DNA of 49,729 nt, taken from contig CAZJNX010000003.1 of NCBI GenBank assembly GCA_964547415.1, positions 1 through 49,729 on the forward strand, written 5' to 3'. A program made the position numbers and the translations under genes. This DNA comes from CAZJNX01 sp964547415. GTDB taxonomy: Bacteria > Pseudomonadota > Alphaproteobacteria > Rhizobiales > Amorphaceae. Shown here piece by piece: positions 10,101 to 18,621 of the stretch. The notes below the pieces were generated by a model that was not told the DNA's origin, did not search any database, and saw only the letters and a list, made by a program, of their open reading frames with translations. Numbering within the stretch: the first letter of the stretch is position 1; every line of letters starts with the position of its first letter.

Positions 10101-10678
10101 GACAGGAACGCCTGCCAGCTCGCCCGGTCGGACGCCTCGTTCACCGCCTGGGTCGTGTAGCGGCCGGCCGTGTCGACGAGGACGGCCTCGTCCGTGAACC
10201 AGAAGTCGCAGTGGCGCGTGCCGCCGAAGCCCGCGAGCGCCTTCGCCTCCCCGCCGCGCGCGAGGGGGAACTTCAGGCCCGACTTCACGAGCGCCGTCGT
10301 CTTGCCCGCGCCCGGTGCGCCGATCACCACGTACCAGGGCACCTCGTAGAGATAGCCCCCGCGGCGCTTCGAGGCCTTCTTCAGGACGGCGAGCGCGTCC
10401 GCCATCCGCTCGGCGAGGGCCGCCTCGTCCGTCTCGACCGCCGCGGCGGGCGACAGCTCCGCCTCCAGCGCCGCCATCCGCCGGCGACGGGAGAGGAAGG
10501 CGACGACGAACCAGAGGAGGGCGACGAGCGCCGGCAGGAGGGCGAGAAGTGCGCGGACCCATGCCGGCTCGAACGGGCGAAGGCCGTTCAGGGCGAGGAG
10601 GGGCAGGGCGAACCAGGCAAGGGCGGCGAGCGCCGCGACGCCGAGGAGGACGAAGCCCCACGCGATCCAGAAGCGCAT
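7124..10678 (-). CDS. tssM: TssM, inner-membrane core protein of the T6SS (IcmF family)
   Basis: The protein has 1184 residues, the usual size for TssM. Two N-terminal membrane segments (about 5-30 and 41-62) precede a cytoplasmic NTPase-like domain with Walker A GAPGAGKT (120-127) and VLVDTAGRY (about 167-175). A third membrane segment (about 428-451) follows, then a large periplasmic part. It should form the envelope-spanning complex with TssL. Because no TssJ lipoprotein is present in the window, its periplasmic end has no visible outer-membrane partner here. The ATG at 10678 is chosen because the hydrophobic N-terminus MRFWIAWGF starts there, 5 nt after the tssL stop. The intact Walker A suggests ATP binding, which some TssM proteins have lost. 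Confidence 0.95.
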   Translation of the reverse strand: MRFWIAWGFVLLGVAALAALAWFALPLLALNGLRPFEPAWVRALLALLPALVALLWFVVAFLSRRRRMAALEAELSPAAAVETDEAALAERMADALAVLKKASKRRGGYLYEVPWYVVIGAPGAGKTTALVKSGLKFPLARGGEAKALAGFGGTRHCDFWFTDEAVLVDTAGRYTTQAVNEASDRASWQAFLSLLARTRPRQPVNGVIVAISLEDLMTKPDEALKADADRLRARLAEVKAAARTDVPVYVMFTKADLVAGFVEYFGAFPEARRRLVWGATFRPAEKNENMVGEAGAEFDALVARLNEELPDRLEAEPDPRSRIFAYGFPSQMAALKGAVVTMLERIFEPTRFETDTVLRGFYFTSGTQEGSPIDQVIGSLARRFQAEKAAAYAGLGQAKSYFLHDLLAKVVFPEAGWVSVNPRAARRAMVARGAALAAVVLVSAALAALWWRSYSLNDTLIEATALDLAAYASDGRGTVDEATVADTDLSRVRPLLDRLRLLPAGYEVRDLPAPLAERLGLWVREALNASSETLYRIGLERLLRSRLVLRLERQLEANIADPATVYDALKVYKMLGGLHRSDDALVIEWMRRDWASNAGPGLELPDERAAMLAHLSAMLALDGGHEPLVEANAALVRDAEATLLRMNIADRAYALLKSRAVAVPVEDWTAARAGPNGDLVFEVAGGGDLSDVTVEAFFTRDGFHRLFLSELSGIERLMEDERWLLGAAADDAAVEDQFRTLRPDLLARYSADFIEAWRGALSRIRLVRLNADKPSYTALATLASATSPLKALIEQVADETALTRPPAEGADGGTDTAAIGRAVAEEALDGASGRAGSAAAFGAGLALKGQRRAGEAGAFVPGEAVEAHFARYAAFVEGGPGQRPVDQFLANLASVHEALLRATDTDNPNLAAVASDLRVELAKLKANATRLPAPFDALFAAVVGDFEGDATTASVDQLNMLLKRNVHDFCRKAIPNKYPFARNSNRDVPLSDFARLFAPGGIMDGFFNTHLSRYADTSGAEWTWRADSPIGASLSRESLRNFQRAAAIRDAFFEVGANPSVSFQVTPRSLSATALTAQLYVHGVVAQAAQGNALPTSVRWPGSMNVAGIALQPEIPGRNSRIERTGPWALFRLLDAARTSRSGSDTTAQFVLGGREATFRIRAEARVNPVRLPELSSFDCPRTL

Positions 10679-10683
10679 GATCC

Positions 10684-12084
10684 CTACTCCCGGCGCGGGA
10701 CGACGAGCTCGACCCGGCGGTTCTGCGCCCGCCCCGCGGCCGTGCCGTTGTCGGCGATCGGCTCGCTCGCGCCGCGGCCCTCCACGATCACGAGTCCCGG
10801 ATCGGCGAGGTGGCCGCGGACGACGGCGGCGGCCGCCTCCGCGCGGGCGGTCGACAATTCGTGGTTGGAGGAAAAGCGGGTGCCGCTCGCGGGCACGGAG
10901 TCCGTGTGTCCGACGATGCGGATGAAGTCGGCCTCCGGCTCCAGCACCTCGGCGATGATCTGCGCCACCGGCTCGAACGAGGGCCGGACGGTGGCGCTGC
11001 CCGAGGGGAACAGCAGGAGGTTGCCGACCCGCACGACGATGTCGTTCGCCGTCGGGTGGATCGACACGTGCTCGAGCCCGTCGAGCCCCGCCTCGATCCG
11101 CTGCAGCTGGGTCGTCGACGGGGGATCGGGCGCCATGGTCGGCCGGTAGCCGGTGCCGAGCTCGACGGGGCCGGCCGGGTGGATCGTCGCCATCCGCGCG
11201 GCGAGCGCGTCGATGTCCCGCCCGAGGGCGAGCTTGAGGGCGAGGAAGACGCCGAGGAGGACGACGGCGAGCACCGCCGCCACCACCCAGACGGGCACGG
11301 GAAAGCGCGCCTCGCGCATCTTCACGGGGACGCCCTGCCAGCGCGGGGAGATGTCCTCGCCCGCCCGCGGCTTTACGGCGCGCAGGGTCTCGAACACGTC
11401 GCGGCGGATCTTCTGCAGCTCCGCCTGCCCGCCCGCGGTGGTGCGGTGGACGCCCTCGAATCCGAGGGCCAGGCAGTCGTACATGAGCTCGAGGAGGTCC
11501 CGGTTGGCCGCCGGGTTCGCCTTCACCTGATCGAGGGAAGAGAAGAAGCGCACCCCCGCCGTCCGCTCCCCGAAGAAGAGGGACAGCATGGAGTTCTGCG
11601 TCCACAGGTACCGCCCGTCGGAGGGGAGGTTCTGGACGATGTCGTCGGCCGTCGCGCACAGCGCGTAGGCGGCGATCCGGATCGTCTCCGAGGCGACGCC
11701 CTCCCGCGCGAGCGTGTCGTGGAAGCGCTTCACGTCGGCCGCGATCTCCCGGTGGAGGGCCGACACGTCCGCCGGGCTCGCGGCGAAACGCAGCTGGGAC
11801 AGCATGAGGAGGAGCGGCGTCGCGGCCCGCACGATCGGGTTGGCGTTCGGCACGTCGAGATCGACCTTCTCCGCCGCCGTCAGCGGGGAAAGGCCCATGT
11901 CGATCGCCGAGGAAGCCGGCATCGGCCCGCTCGCCGCGCGCACGGACGCGGCCGGCGGCGGGGGCGCGTGCGGCGCGGCCGGTTGCGGCGTGGCGGGTGC
12001 GGCGGCGGGCGGGACGGGCCGGCGCGGGCGGATGACGGTGCGGCTGCCCGCGCGGAAGGGATCGTCGGACGCAGCGTTCGTCAT
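10684..12084 (-). CDS. tssL: TssL (DotU/IcmH) with C-terminal OmpA-like peptidoglycan-binding domain
   Basis: The protein has 466 residues. A disordered Pro/Ala-rich N-terminus (1-65) is followed by the cytoplasmic TssL domain (about 75-240), one membrane segment (about 264-286) and a periplasmic OmpA-like domain (about 340-466) with GHTDSVP and NRRVELVV, the motifs that contact diaminopimelate. This is the extended TssL that anchors the complex to peptidoglycan. The N-terminal site RTVIRP (Thr16) is a likely phospho-acceptor: in Agrobacterium tumefaciens PpkA phosphorylates an N-terminal Thr of TssL and the FHA protein binds it. The start ATG overlaps the tssK stop (ATGA). Confidence 0.95.
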   Translation of the reverse strand: MTNAASDDPFRAGSRTVIRPRRPVPPAAAPATPQPAAPHAPPPPAASVRAASGPMPASSAIDMGLSPLTAAEKVDLDVPNANPIVRAATPLLLMLSQLRFAASPADVSALHREIAADVKRFHDTLAREGVASETIRIAAYALCATADDIVQNLPSDGRYLWTQNSMLSLFFGERTAGVRFFSSLDQVKANPAANRDLLELMYDCLALGFEGVHRTTAGGQAELQKIRRDVFETLRAVKPRAGEDISPRWQGVPVKMREARFPVPVWVVAAVLAVVLLGVFLALKLALGRDIDALAARMATIHPAGPVELGTGYRPTMAPDPPSTTQLQRIEAGLDGLEHVSIHPTANDIVVRVGNLLLFPSGSATVRPSFEPVAQIIAEVLEPEADFIRIVGHTDSVPASGTRFSSNHELSTARAEAAAAVVRGHLADPGLVIVEGRGASEPIADNGTAAGRAQNRRVELVVPRRE

Positions 12085-13421
12085 CTCGCACGGTCTCCGC
12101 GCACGGCCCACAGGTCGATCGAAAGATCCGGCCAGTCCCCGGCGAAATGAAGGCCGACCGCGTTCGCCGTCGAGAATTCCGCCCACAGCGGCGAGGTCGG
12201 GTCGAAGCGGAAGTAGACGTGGTCGGTGAGCGCCCGGATCTGTGGCGGCGGCGTCGGCATGTGGGCGAGGCCGATGCCGGGCAGGTTGGCGTGGACGATC
12301 TCGTTCATGCGCGTGTTGGGGCCGACCTTGAGGAGATTCGGCACCTGCGCCTGGATGTCCGTGAGCGGTTTCCTCGCCGCCACCTCGAGCACGAAGGTGG
12401 CGCTGCGGAACAGGCTGCGGTCGCGGATCGGCGAGACGAACGCGCCCGGCCGCACCTCGGTGAGCTCGAGGCGGATCGCCCGCGTGTCGTGGTGGGCCGA
12501 CAGGAAGCGCTGGATGTCGTCGAGGACCGGTCGGAAGGTCTCCTCCAGCCCGTCCTGGTCGTAGGGCGGATAGGCCCGCGCGCGCCGCGCCTCGGTGGTG
12601 AAGGTGGCGAGCTCGCCCGCCAGCGCGATCAGCGTGGAATAGAGCCGCTCCGGGTGGGTGTAGCGGGACTGGTGGAGGTGGCGCAGCGTCGGGATCGCCC
12701 GGTTGAGGACCTGCAGCATGAAGTAGTCCGAGCTCCTGAGGCCCCCGCCCGACGAGGGGTCGGCGGCGAAGCGCGACAGCTCGTCGAGCTTGGCCTCGAT
12801 CCAGCCGATCACCCGCTCGATCCAGCCCGCCGCCACCGGGTGGGCCGCGCAGGACAGGAGCGGCGGCACGAATCGCGGGTCGAGGACGATGGTCCCGTCC
12901 TGCACCTCGACGATCCGGGCCACCGCAAGGCCCGTGGAGCCGGGCTTGAGGGCGGCGCCCACCTCGAGGGACAGGCGCGGGTGGGCGATCTCGATCTCCT
13001 CCTCCATGCGCACGTCGGCGGTGGAATCGATGACGGTGGAGACGCCGCGGACGTAGCGCGTGGCGCCCGGCCCCTCCCGGTCGTCCGCCTCGCGGGAATG
13101 GGCCACGGCAAGGGGCAGCGTGAGGAACACGCACCGGCCCGCCGCCTCCTCCGGCACCTCCACGGGGGCGGGGAGGGGGGCGGCGCCCGGCACGTCGAAG
13201 GGCGTCCCGTCGGGCATGACGCCCGAGGCGCGGGCAAGGCCGAGGCGGCCCTGGCGGGAAAGGTCGTCGTCGAGGAGGATCTCGCCGAAGCCCCAGGGGT
13301 AGGGGGTGGCAAGGCGCGTGCGCTCGTTGATGCGGTGCTCCAGGTAGCGGTCCGCCTGCTGCAGGTGCTGGGGCCGCAGGAACAGGCCTTCCGACCAGAG
13401 CACCTTGCTGTTCCAGGACAT
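12081..13421 (-). CDS. tssK: TssK, T6SS baseplate adaptor
   Basis: The protein has 446 residues, normal for TssK. The N-terminus MSWNSKVLWSEGLFLRPQHL is the signature start of the family, which fixes the ATG at 13421; an AGGAAGGGGCG ribosome site lies upstream. TssK trimers connect the TssEFG wedge complex to the cytoplasmic domains of TssL and TssM. The gene overlaps tssL by four bases. It follows tagH after a gap of about 100 nt, the largest spacing in this leftward unit. Confidence 0.96.
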   Translation of the reverse strand: MSWNSKVLWSEGLFLRPQHLQQADRYLEHRINERTRLATPYPWGFGEILLDDDLSRQGRLGLARASGVMPDGTPFDVPGAAPLPAPVEVPEEAAGRCVFLTLPLAVAHSREADDREGPGATRYVRGVSTVIDSTADVRMEEEIEIAHPRLSLEVGAALKPGSTGLAVARIVEVQDGTIVLDPRFVPPLLSCAAHPVAAGWIERVIGWIEAKLDELSRFAADPSSGGGLRSSDYFMLQVLNRAIPTLRHLHQSRYTHPERLYSTLIALAGELATFTTEARRARAYPPYDQDGLEETFRPVLDDIQRFLSAHHDTRAIRLELTEVRPGAFVSPIRDRSLFRSATFVLEVAARKPLTDIQAQVPNLLKVGPNTRMNEIVHANLPGIGLAHMPTPPPQIRALTDHVYFRFDPTSPLWAEFSTANAVGLHFAGDWPDLSIDLWAVRGDRAR

Positions 13422-13519
13422 GGCCGGCTCGCCCCTTCCTCGCGTCTCGCGCCGGCCGCGGCCGGCTTCCTGCCATATCGGCACGGGCGGCGCGCGCGCC
13501 CGTGTCGCGCGTCACACGT

Positions 13520-15430
13520 TCATCGATCCTCGTCGTAGAAGGCGGAGAAGTAGAGCATGAAGCAGTCGAGCATCCCGTTCTCGTGGGGCTCGGCCCGCGC
13601 CTTCCAGCGGGCGACGTAGGCGTCCCACAGCCGCGCCTTGCGGGAGGCGAGGAAGCCGCCGCTGCCGTCCGCCTCCGCCTCCACGGTGTCGGGCGAGAGC
13701 TCCTCGAGGAGGCGGTTCGCCGCGTAGCGCATGGCGGCGAGCGTCTCGAGCTGGTGGGTCTTGATGTCGGAGAAGGTGGCCGAAAAGGCCGCCTCGCCCT
13801 GCAGGTAGCTGCGCGTCGGCGGGCCGAGCACGATCCTGAGGGCCTCTTCGGGGCCGGGGCTGAACTTGATCGGGTCGTTGCCGACGGCCGCGACCATGGT
13901 GCGCTTGCGCGAACGGGCGAGGCTCTTGGCCGCCGCACGCCCGGCGACGAGGTCCTGCAGGTTGGCGGCCGTGAGGTTGAGGAGGCGGCCCGCGAGGGTG
14001 CCGACCTCAGCCGCGTCGCGTCCGGCGAGCGCGGAGACGGGCACCCCCGCCGCCGCGGCGAACGCCTCCAGGAAGGCGTCGGCGCGCGCCGCCTCGCCGG
14101 CGGGACGGTCCGCCTCGCCCGCGGGGGCCGGTCCGCCGTCCGTCGCCGCCATGCCCGCCGCGTCGCCGGGCCGGGCCTTCCGATCGGCCTCGCCGGCCGT
14201 CGAGGGAGGCGGCCCGCCCGCCGGACCTGCCGCGTGCGGGGCCACGGCGGCATCGCCCGGTGGCGGGGAGGTGCCGGCGGGCGGGGTGCCCGCGGGGGCG
14301 AGGGCGGCGGCGGACGGTGAGGGCCGATCCGCCGGAGCCGTCCCGGGGGCGGCGGCCGCAGCCGTGCCCGCCGTCCCGCCGTCGCCGGTCCGGGGCAGGA
14401 CCGCCGCGGCGCCGGTCGCCCCGTCGGCGCGTGCGAAGGCACCCGCCCCGCCCCCGGCCGGCCGCCCGTCCTGCGGGCCGGGACCGCTTTCCGGGGGCCT
14501 GTCGTCCTGCGGCGGACCGGGCTCGTCCGCCCCCTGGGTCCCCGGCGCGTCCGCGGGAGGGGCCGGCACGGGGTCCCTCCCAGGGCCGGTAGCGGGCGGA
14601 GCTTTCGCGCGCGGCGGGGCCGGCGGGGCGAGGGCCTGCGCGTTCCAGTCGCCCGCAGGCGGAGACGGCGGTGCCGGCGGTGCCGGCCACGACGGCACCG
14701 ACCAGTCGGTCTCGGCCGGAAGAGCGGCCGGACCGTCCGGCGCGGCCAGGGCGTGGGGCGGGGGCTCGATCACCCAGTCCGGAAACGGCGGATCGACGGG
14801 GGCGGCGGGGCCGGACGGACGCACGAAGGATCGCTCCACCGGGCTCGCCGCCGGCGGCACCGCCCAGGGGTCGTCGACGGGCGACGCGGTCCCGCCGGGC
14901 GTGCCGAAGGGCGCGCCGGTGCCTGCGACGGGGCCGCCGAACACCTCCGCCGGCGACCAGCCCGAGGCGCCCCCGGCGGGCGGGCCGGCCGACGCGCCGG
15001 GCGCGGTCCAGGCCGGGCCCGGTGCGGCTTCGTTCGCGGCCGGCGGGGACGGCCACGCAGCGCCCGGCGGCGGGACGGCGGCGGACGGGGAAAGCGGGGC
15101 CGGCGCCCCATGCGCACCCTCGAGGGCGACGGTCACCACGTAGGGGCCGATCTCGAGCCGGTCGCCGTGGGCGAGGCGGTGGGGGCCGGGCAGGCGGTCC
15201 GGCGCGTCGTTGAGGAAGGTGCCGTTGCGCGACACGTCCACGAGCCAGTAGGCGCCGTCCCGCCAGCGCACCTCGCAGTGGCGGCCCGAGACGGTCATTT
15301 CCGGGTCGGGCAGCGTCCAGTCGAGGCTCGGGTCGCGGCCGATGTCGATGCCGTGGCGCGTGGCGGTGATGCTCATGGGACCGCCGTCCGGCAGGCGGTC
15401 CACGTTGTCGATGGCGAGCGTCAGCTTCAT
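13520..15430 (-). CDS. tagH: FHA-domain T6SS regulator/scaffold (TagH / Fha)
   Basis: The protein has 636 residues. The N-terminal FHA domain (about 1-105) keeps the phospho-Thr-binding residues R32, S48, H51 and N69 in the order GRD - SGRH - SRNGTF. Residues about 105-430 are a Pro/Ala/Gly-rich linker without domains. Residues about 440-636 are the conserved C-terminal module of T6SS FHA proteins (NLQDLVAGR, GNDPIKFSP, FSDIKTHQ). It is the expected reader of Thr phosphorylation by the kinase encoded in the same unit. Binding to TssL Thr16, and possibly to the M23 peptidase tail, is inference. The start ATG at 15430 gives an intact first beta strand (MKLTLAI). Confidence 0.93.
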   Translation of the reverse strand: MKLTLAIDNVDRLPDGGPMSITATRHGIDIGRDPSLDWTLPDPEMTVSGRHCEVRWRDGAYWLVDVSRNGTFLNDAPDRLPGPHRLAHGDRLEIGPYVVTVALEGAHGAPAPLSPSAAVPPPGAAWPSPPAANEAAPGPAWTAPGASAGPPAGGASGWSPAEVFGGPVAGTGAPFGTPGGTASPVDDPWAVPPAASPVERSFVRPSGPAAPVDPPFPDWVIEPPPHALAAPDGPAALPAETDWSVPSWPAPPAPPSPPAGDWNAQALAPPAPPRAKAPPATGPGRDPVPAPPADAPGTQGADEPGPPQDDRPPESGPGPQDGRPAGGGAGAFARADGATGAAAVLPRTGDGGTAGTAAAAAPGTAPADRPSPSAAALAPAGTPPAGTSPPPGDAAVAPHAAGPAGGPPPSTAGEADRKARPGDAAGMAATDGGPAPAGEADRPAGEAARADAFLEAFAAAAGVPVSALAGRDAAEVGTLAGRLLNLTAANLQDLVAGRAAAKSLARSRKRTMVAAVGNDPIKFSPGPEEALRIVLGPPTRSYLQGEAAFSATFSDIKTHQLETLAAMRYAANRLLEELSPDTVEAEADGSGGFLASRKARLWDAYVARWKARAEPHENGMLDCFMLYFSAFYDEDR

Positions 15431-15455
15431 GGGACCGTTCCCTTCCCTCGCGGGC

Positions 15456-16025
15456 TCACGGGTGGAAGGCGAGCGTGCCGCCCGCCGAAAGGCCGATCGC
15501 CGCCTCCACGGCGGTGCGCACCCGCTCCGCCCGGCGCCGGGGATCGCCGGCGGAGACCGCGATCATCACCGCCGTCGCCGCCGCCTGGCCCGTGAGCTCG
15601 GGTGCGGGCGGAACCCTCGGCCCGTCCTCCTCGGCAAGCACCGTCCCCCCGCTCCAGCCCGCCGCGAGGGCGAGGAACGTGCCCGCGAGGGTCTTCGGCG
15701 CGGAAAGGCCCGCCGAGAGCGCCGCCCGCCGCGTGTCCTCCCCCGGCGCCTCCACCCAGGCCTCCGCGAGGGCGCAAAGGCGCGCATCCTCCGCGCTCGC
15801 GGGCCGGGCGAGGTGCCGCGCCGCCCGCGCCGCCCAGAAGACGGCCTCCCGACGGCGCAGCCAGAAGGCGGAAAACAGGATCCCGTCGAGGGAGCGCGGG
15901 TTCGCCGCGAGCGCCCGGGCATAGGCGGCGGGCGTCGTGCCCTCCGCGGGGCGGGGAAGGGCGGTGGCAAGGTGCGGGAAGGCCGCGAAGACCTCCTCCG
16001 CCGTCCCATAGCGTTCGCTGCCCAT
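15456..16025 (-). CDS. Uncharacterised T6SS-associated protein
   Basis: A 189-residue, Ala-rich, mainly helical protein without signal peptide or membrane segment, so cytoplasmic. Family assignment is uncertain; I believe it belongs to the small family catalogued as DUF6931, which is met in T6SS loci, but this is from memory. It starts 18 nt after the vgrG stop and ends 25 nt before tagH, so it is co-transcribed with both. The position next to vgrG fits either an adaptor/chaperone for loading the spike or a structural accessory part. The sequence does not decide between these. Confidence 0.75.
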   Translation of the reverse strand: MGSERYGTAEEVFAAFPHLATALPRPAEGTTPAAYARALAANPRSLDGILFSAFWLRRREAVFWAARAARHLARPASAEDARLCALAEAWVEAPGEDTRRAALSAGLSAPKTLAGTFLALAAGWSGGTVLAEEDGPRVPPAPELTGQAAATAVMIAVSAGDPRRRAERVRTAVEAAIGLSAGGTLAFHP

Positions 16026-16043
16026 CGTCGGGCCCTTTCGTCC

Positions 16044-17870
16044 TCAGTTGATGAGTACCACGGCGCCCTTCACGACGGTGGGGCCGCTCGCCTCCACCTG
16101 CGCGAGGGCGTCGCCCTTCACCGTCACGGTCGGCGCGGCGATCTCGATGCTGCCGGGGGTGAGGGTGATGGTGCTCGCCCCCACCTTGAAGCGCATCTGC
16201 GCGTACGCCTCGAGGCTGAGCGTTCCCATGACGAGCGTGTCGTGGTCGCCGCCCACCTCCTCGGAGCGGTTCCCGCCGATGGCGACCGTGACGTCGTTGC
16301 CGACGTCCTCGGTCCGGTCGTTTCCGACCGTCCGCCGCTCGTCGTTCTCCACGGTCGCCTCGAGGTCGCGCTCGGCGTGGAGGCGGACGAGCTCGTCCCC
16401 CGTGGTGTCGTCGAACACGAACTCGTTGGAGCCCGAGCCGTCCTCGCTGGAGCGGGACTTCACGCCCGCGATGGTCTTGTCCCGGGGCAGCGGCCAGGGG
16501 ACCGCGTTGTCCCCGTTGTAGACGCAGCCGGTCACGATCGGCCGGTCCGGGTCGCCCTCGAGGAACTGGACGATCACCTCCATCCCGACGCGCGGGATGA
16601 ACATGCCGCCCCAGCCGTTGCCCGCCCACACCTGGGCGACGCGGATGCGGCAGGAGCGCCGGTCCTGCCGGTCCCAGTGGAAGGCGACGAGGATGCGGCC
16701 GTACTCGTCCACGTCGATCTCCCCGTCCCCCACCACCTTCGCGGTCTGCGCCCCCGGGATGACGGGCTTCCTCGTGGTCTGGGGGGCGCGGAAGGGGTGG
16801 TCGGCCGGAAGCAGGCCGTAGCGGCCGTTGTGGGCCGTCTCGCGCGGGGCCATGGCGCCCGAGCGCACCGTCTCCGCCTCGTAGACGTGCTCGGCGGACG
16901 TGACGAGATACTCCCGGTTCTGTGCCCCGTCCGGGTGGTTGCGGACCGTCACGAGGGCGCCGGGGAAGAGGGAGAGGGCGCTGCCCGCGGCCGCGCGGGT
17001 GCGGTCGCGCGCCTGGGCGGCCTCGAGGCGCACCTTGGCAAGGTGCCGCCCCTCGTCCTCCACCACGTAGCGGCCGGGGTAGTCGTAGGCCTCGAGGGCA
17101 CCTTCCGCGTAGGCGCTGCCGGCCTCTTCCTCGGCGACCAGGTCCGCGTTCGGCCGCTCGAAGTCGTAGTCGTCGAGGGTGACCTTGCCGGTGGCGAAGC
17201 GGCGCCGCCGGTCGAGGTCGGTGAGGTATTCCTCCTCGATCCGGTGGTCGTCCCGGATCGGGCGGAACGGGATCGTCCCGCCGCCCGGCAAAGGGGCGTG
17301 GCTCGAGCGGGCGTCGGCGATCACCATCACGTGGTCGCCCCGGTCGTGCTCGAAGAAGAAGTAAAGGCCGAACGCCTCCATTAGGCGGGAGACGAAGGCG
17401 TAGTCGCTCTCGCGGTACTGCACGCAGTAGGGCAGCTGCGGGTAGGTCGCCGTGGTGCGGAACGCATGGGTGGCGAAGCCGTGGTCGCCGAGGACGGCCG
17501 CGATGATGTCGGTCACGGACATGTCCGAGAAGATCCGGCAGTCGGTCGTTCTTGCCAGCAGCCACGTCCATGACCGTAGCGTCATTCGGAAGTAATAATA
17601 ATCGTCCCGTTCGCCGATCCACTCGGCATCCGTGATAACGCCATTGAAAAATCGCGGTGGATCCTTGTAAATCTCGATCTCGATCGCTATCTTGCGGCCA
17701 AGAAGGGCGTCGAAATCGATCGAGGCCCGGGTGCCATACAGGTCGAGGGAGTAGGTGGAGTGGCGGCTGAGCGCCTCGTGACCGTGGAAGCGATGGATGG
17801 CCACGGTCCCCTCCGGCAGCGGGGAGTGGAGTTTCGCGATCCGGTCTTGCTGTCCGATGGGGCTCGTCAT
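16044..17870 (-). CDS. tssI: VgrG, T6SS spike protein
   Basis: The protein has 608 residues with the gp27-like base and gp5-like OB/needle (signs: PRVGMEVIVQFLEGDPDRP, VTGCVYNGDNAVPWPLP). It ends in the beta-helix needle with VTVKGDALAQVEASG and has no C-terminal effector extension. The ATG at 17870 is preferred because GGGAGAG precedes it; an in-frame ATG at 17900 has no such site. It is the first gene of the leftward unit, divergent from the OmpA-domain gene. The segment 17581-17700 is only about 49% GC by hand count while neighbouring lines exceed 70%, an odd local drop inside the gp27-like part. Confidence 0.95.
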   Translation of the reverse strand: MTSPIGQQDRIAKLHSPLPEGTVAIHRFHGHEALSRHSTYSLDLYGTRASIDFDALLGRKIAIEIEIYKDPPRFFNGVITDAEWIGERDDYYYFRMTLRSWTWLLARTTDCRIFSDMSVTDIIAAVLGDHGFATHAFRTTATYPQLPYCVQYRESDYAFVSRLMEAFGLYFFFEHDRGDHVMVIADARSSHAPLPGGGTIPFRPIRDDHRIEEEYLTDLDRRRRFATGKVTLDDYDFERPNADLVAEEEAGSAYAEGALEAYDYPGRYVVEDEGRHLAKVRLEAAQARDRTRAAAGSALSLFPGALVTVRNHPDGAQNREYLVTSAEHVYEAETVRSGAMAPRETAHNGRYGLLPADHPFRAPQTTRKPVIPGAQTAKVVGDGEIDVDEYGRILVAFHWDRQDRRSCRIRVAQVWAGNGWGGMFIPRVGMEVIVQFLEGDPDRPIVTGCVYNGDNAVPWPLPRDKTIAGVKSRSSEDGSGSNEFVFDDTTGDELVRLHAERDLEATVENDERRTVGNDRTEDVGNDVTVAIGGNRSEEVGGDHDTLVMGTLSLEAYAQMRFKVGASTITLTPGSIEIAAPTVTVKGDALAQVEASGPTVVKGAVVLIN

Positions 17871-17954
17871 GGGGCTCTCCCGATCGCTGACGTCCGGCAA
17901 GGGTGAACCGGAGCGAGCGTCCGTTCAATTGGTCGTCATCGGAGGACAGACGAA
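17871..17954. promoter_or_regulatory. Divergent promoter region of the two T6SS units
   Basis: These 84 bp lie between the divergent starts of vgrG (leftward) and the OmpA-domain gene (rightward). They must hold the promoter of at least the leftward unit, because no other gap upstream of it exists. The part nearest the OmpA gene is AT-richer (TTCAATTGGTCGTCATC) and ends in the ribosome site GGAGGACAG. No clear sigma-54 or sigma-70 consensus could be assigned by eye. Confidence 0.55.
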
Positions 17955-18563
17955 GTGATCAGAGTCACACGATACGGTCCGGCCCGCCGCGCGGGCCGCC
18001 TCGCGGGCGCGGCGCTTGCCGCCGCCCTCGCCAGCACCGTGTTCGGGGGGGCGCCCGCCCGCGCCGACGCCGACTACTCGCCCGCCGAGGTGGAAGAGTT
18101 CCTGCGCGGCGAGCTCGACCTCGGGAAGACGCGGGGGCTCGGCAAGATGAAGCGGCTTTGCATCGGCACCGCCGCCGAGTGCGACGGCAGCGGGGCCACC
18201 CCGGCCGCCGCCGCGGCCCCCGCCCCGCGCAGCTACGACCTGGTGGTCACCTTCGACTTCGACTCGGCGAACCTCACGGCCCAGGCGAAGGAGAACCTGC
18301 GCGTCTTCTCCTCGGTGGCGATGCGGCGGGAGTTCACCGACCTCGCCTTCACGCTTGAGGGCCACACCGACGCGGTCGGGGACGAGACCTACAACCTCGA
18401 CCTGTCGGAGCGGCGGGCGGCGGCCGTGAAGGCCTTCCTCGCCACCCTCGGCATCGAGGCGGACCGCATCGAGGCCCGCGGCTACGGCGAGGCCCGCCCG
18501 CGCCGGGAGGACCCGTACGACCCCGACAACCGCCGCGTGGAGACCCGGGTCGTCGTGCGGTGA
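17955..18563 (+). CDS. OmpA-family periplasmic peptidoglycan-binding protein
   Basis: The protein has 202 residues and a GTG start placed 7 nt after a strong GGAGGACA ribosome site. A signal peptide (about 1-38, ending APARA-DA) has no lipobox Cys, so the product is periplasmic or outer-membrane associated rather than a lipoprotein. The C-terminal half is an OmpA-like domain with GHTDAVGDETYN and DNRRVETRVVV, the peptidoglycan-binding residues. The gene lies between vgrG and tssA, yet TssL here already has its own OmpA domain. An extra anchor for the secretion complex is possible (inference). A perfect 10-bp hairpin follows its stop. Confidence 0.88.
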   Translation: MIRVTRYGPARRAGRLAGAALAAALASTVFGGAPARADADYSPAEVEEFLRGELDLGKTRGLGKMKRLCIGTAAECDGSGATPAAAAAPAPRSYDLVVTFDFDSANLTAQAKENLRVFSSVAMRREFTDLAFTLEGHTDAVGDETYNLDLSERRAAAVKAFLATLGIEADRIEARGYGEARPRREDPYDPDNRRVETRVVVR

Positions 18564-18591
18564 GGGCGCTGGCCCACCCGTCCGGCCCGGC

Positions 18592-18621
18592 CGCCCGAAC
18601 GGGTGGCCGGGCGTTCGGGCG
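18592..18621 (+). terminator. Strong hairpin after the OmpA-domain gene
   Basis: A perfect inverted repeat, CGCCCGAACG at 18592-18601 and CGTTCGGGCG at 18612-18621, has a 10-nt loop and begins 29 nt after the stop codon. No T tract follows, which is common in GC-rich genomes. It probably ends or attenuates the ompA-family transcript before tssA. Confidence 0.6.

Noticed and set aside
6408..10661. Long minus-strand frame over pppA and tssM
   Set aside because: It is out of frame with both genes. Its product is Arg/Pro-rich without domains, whereas tssM and pppA account for the strand fully.
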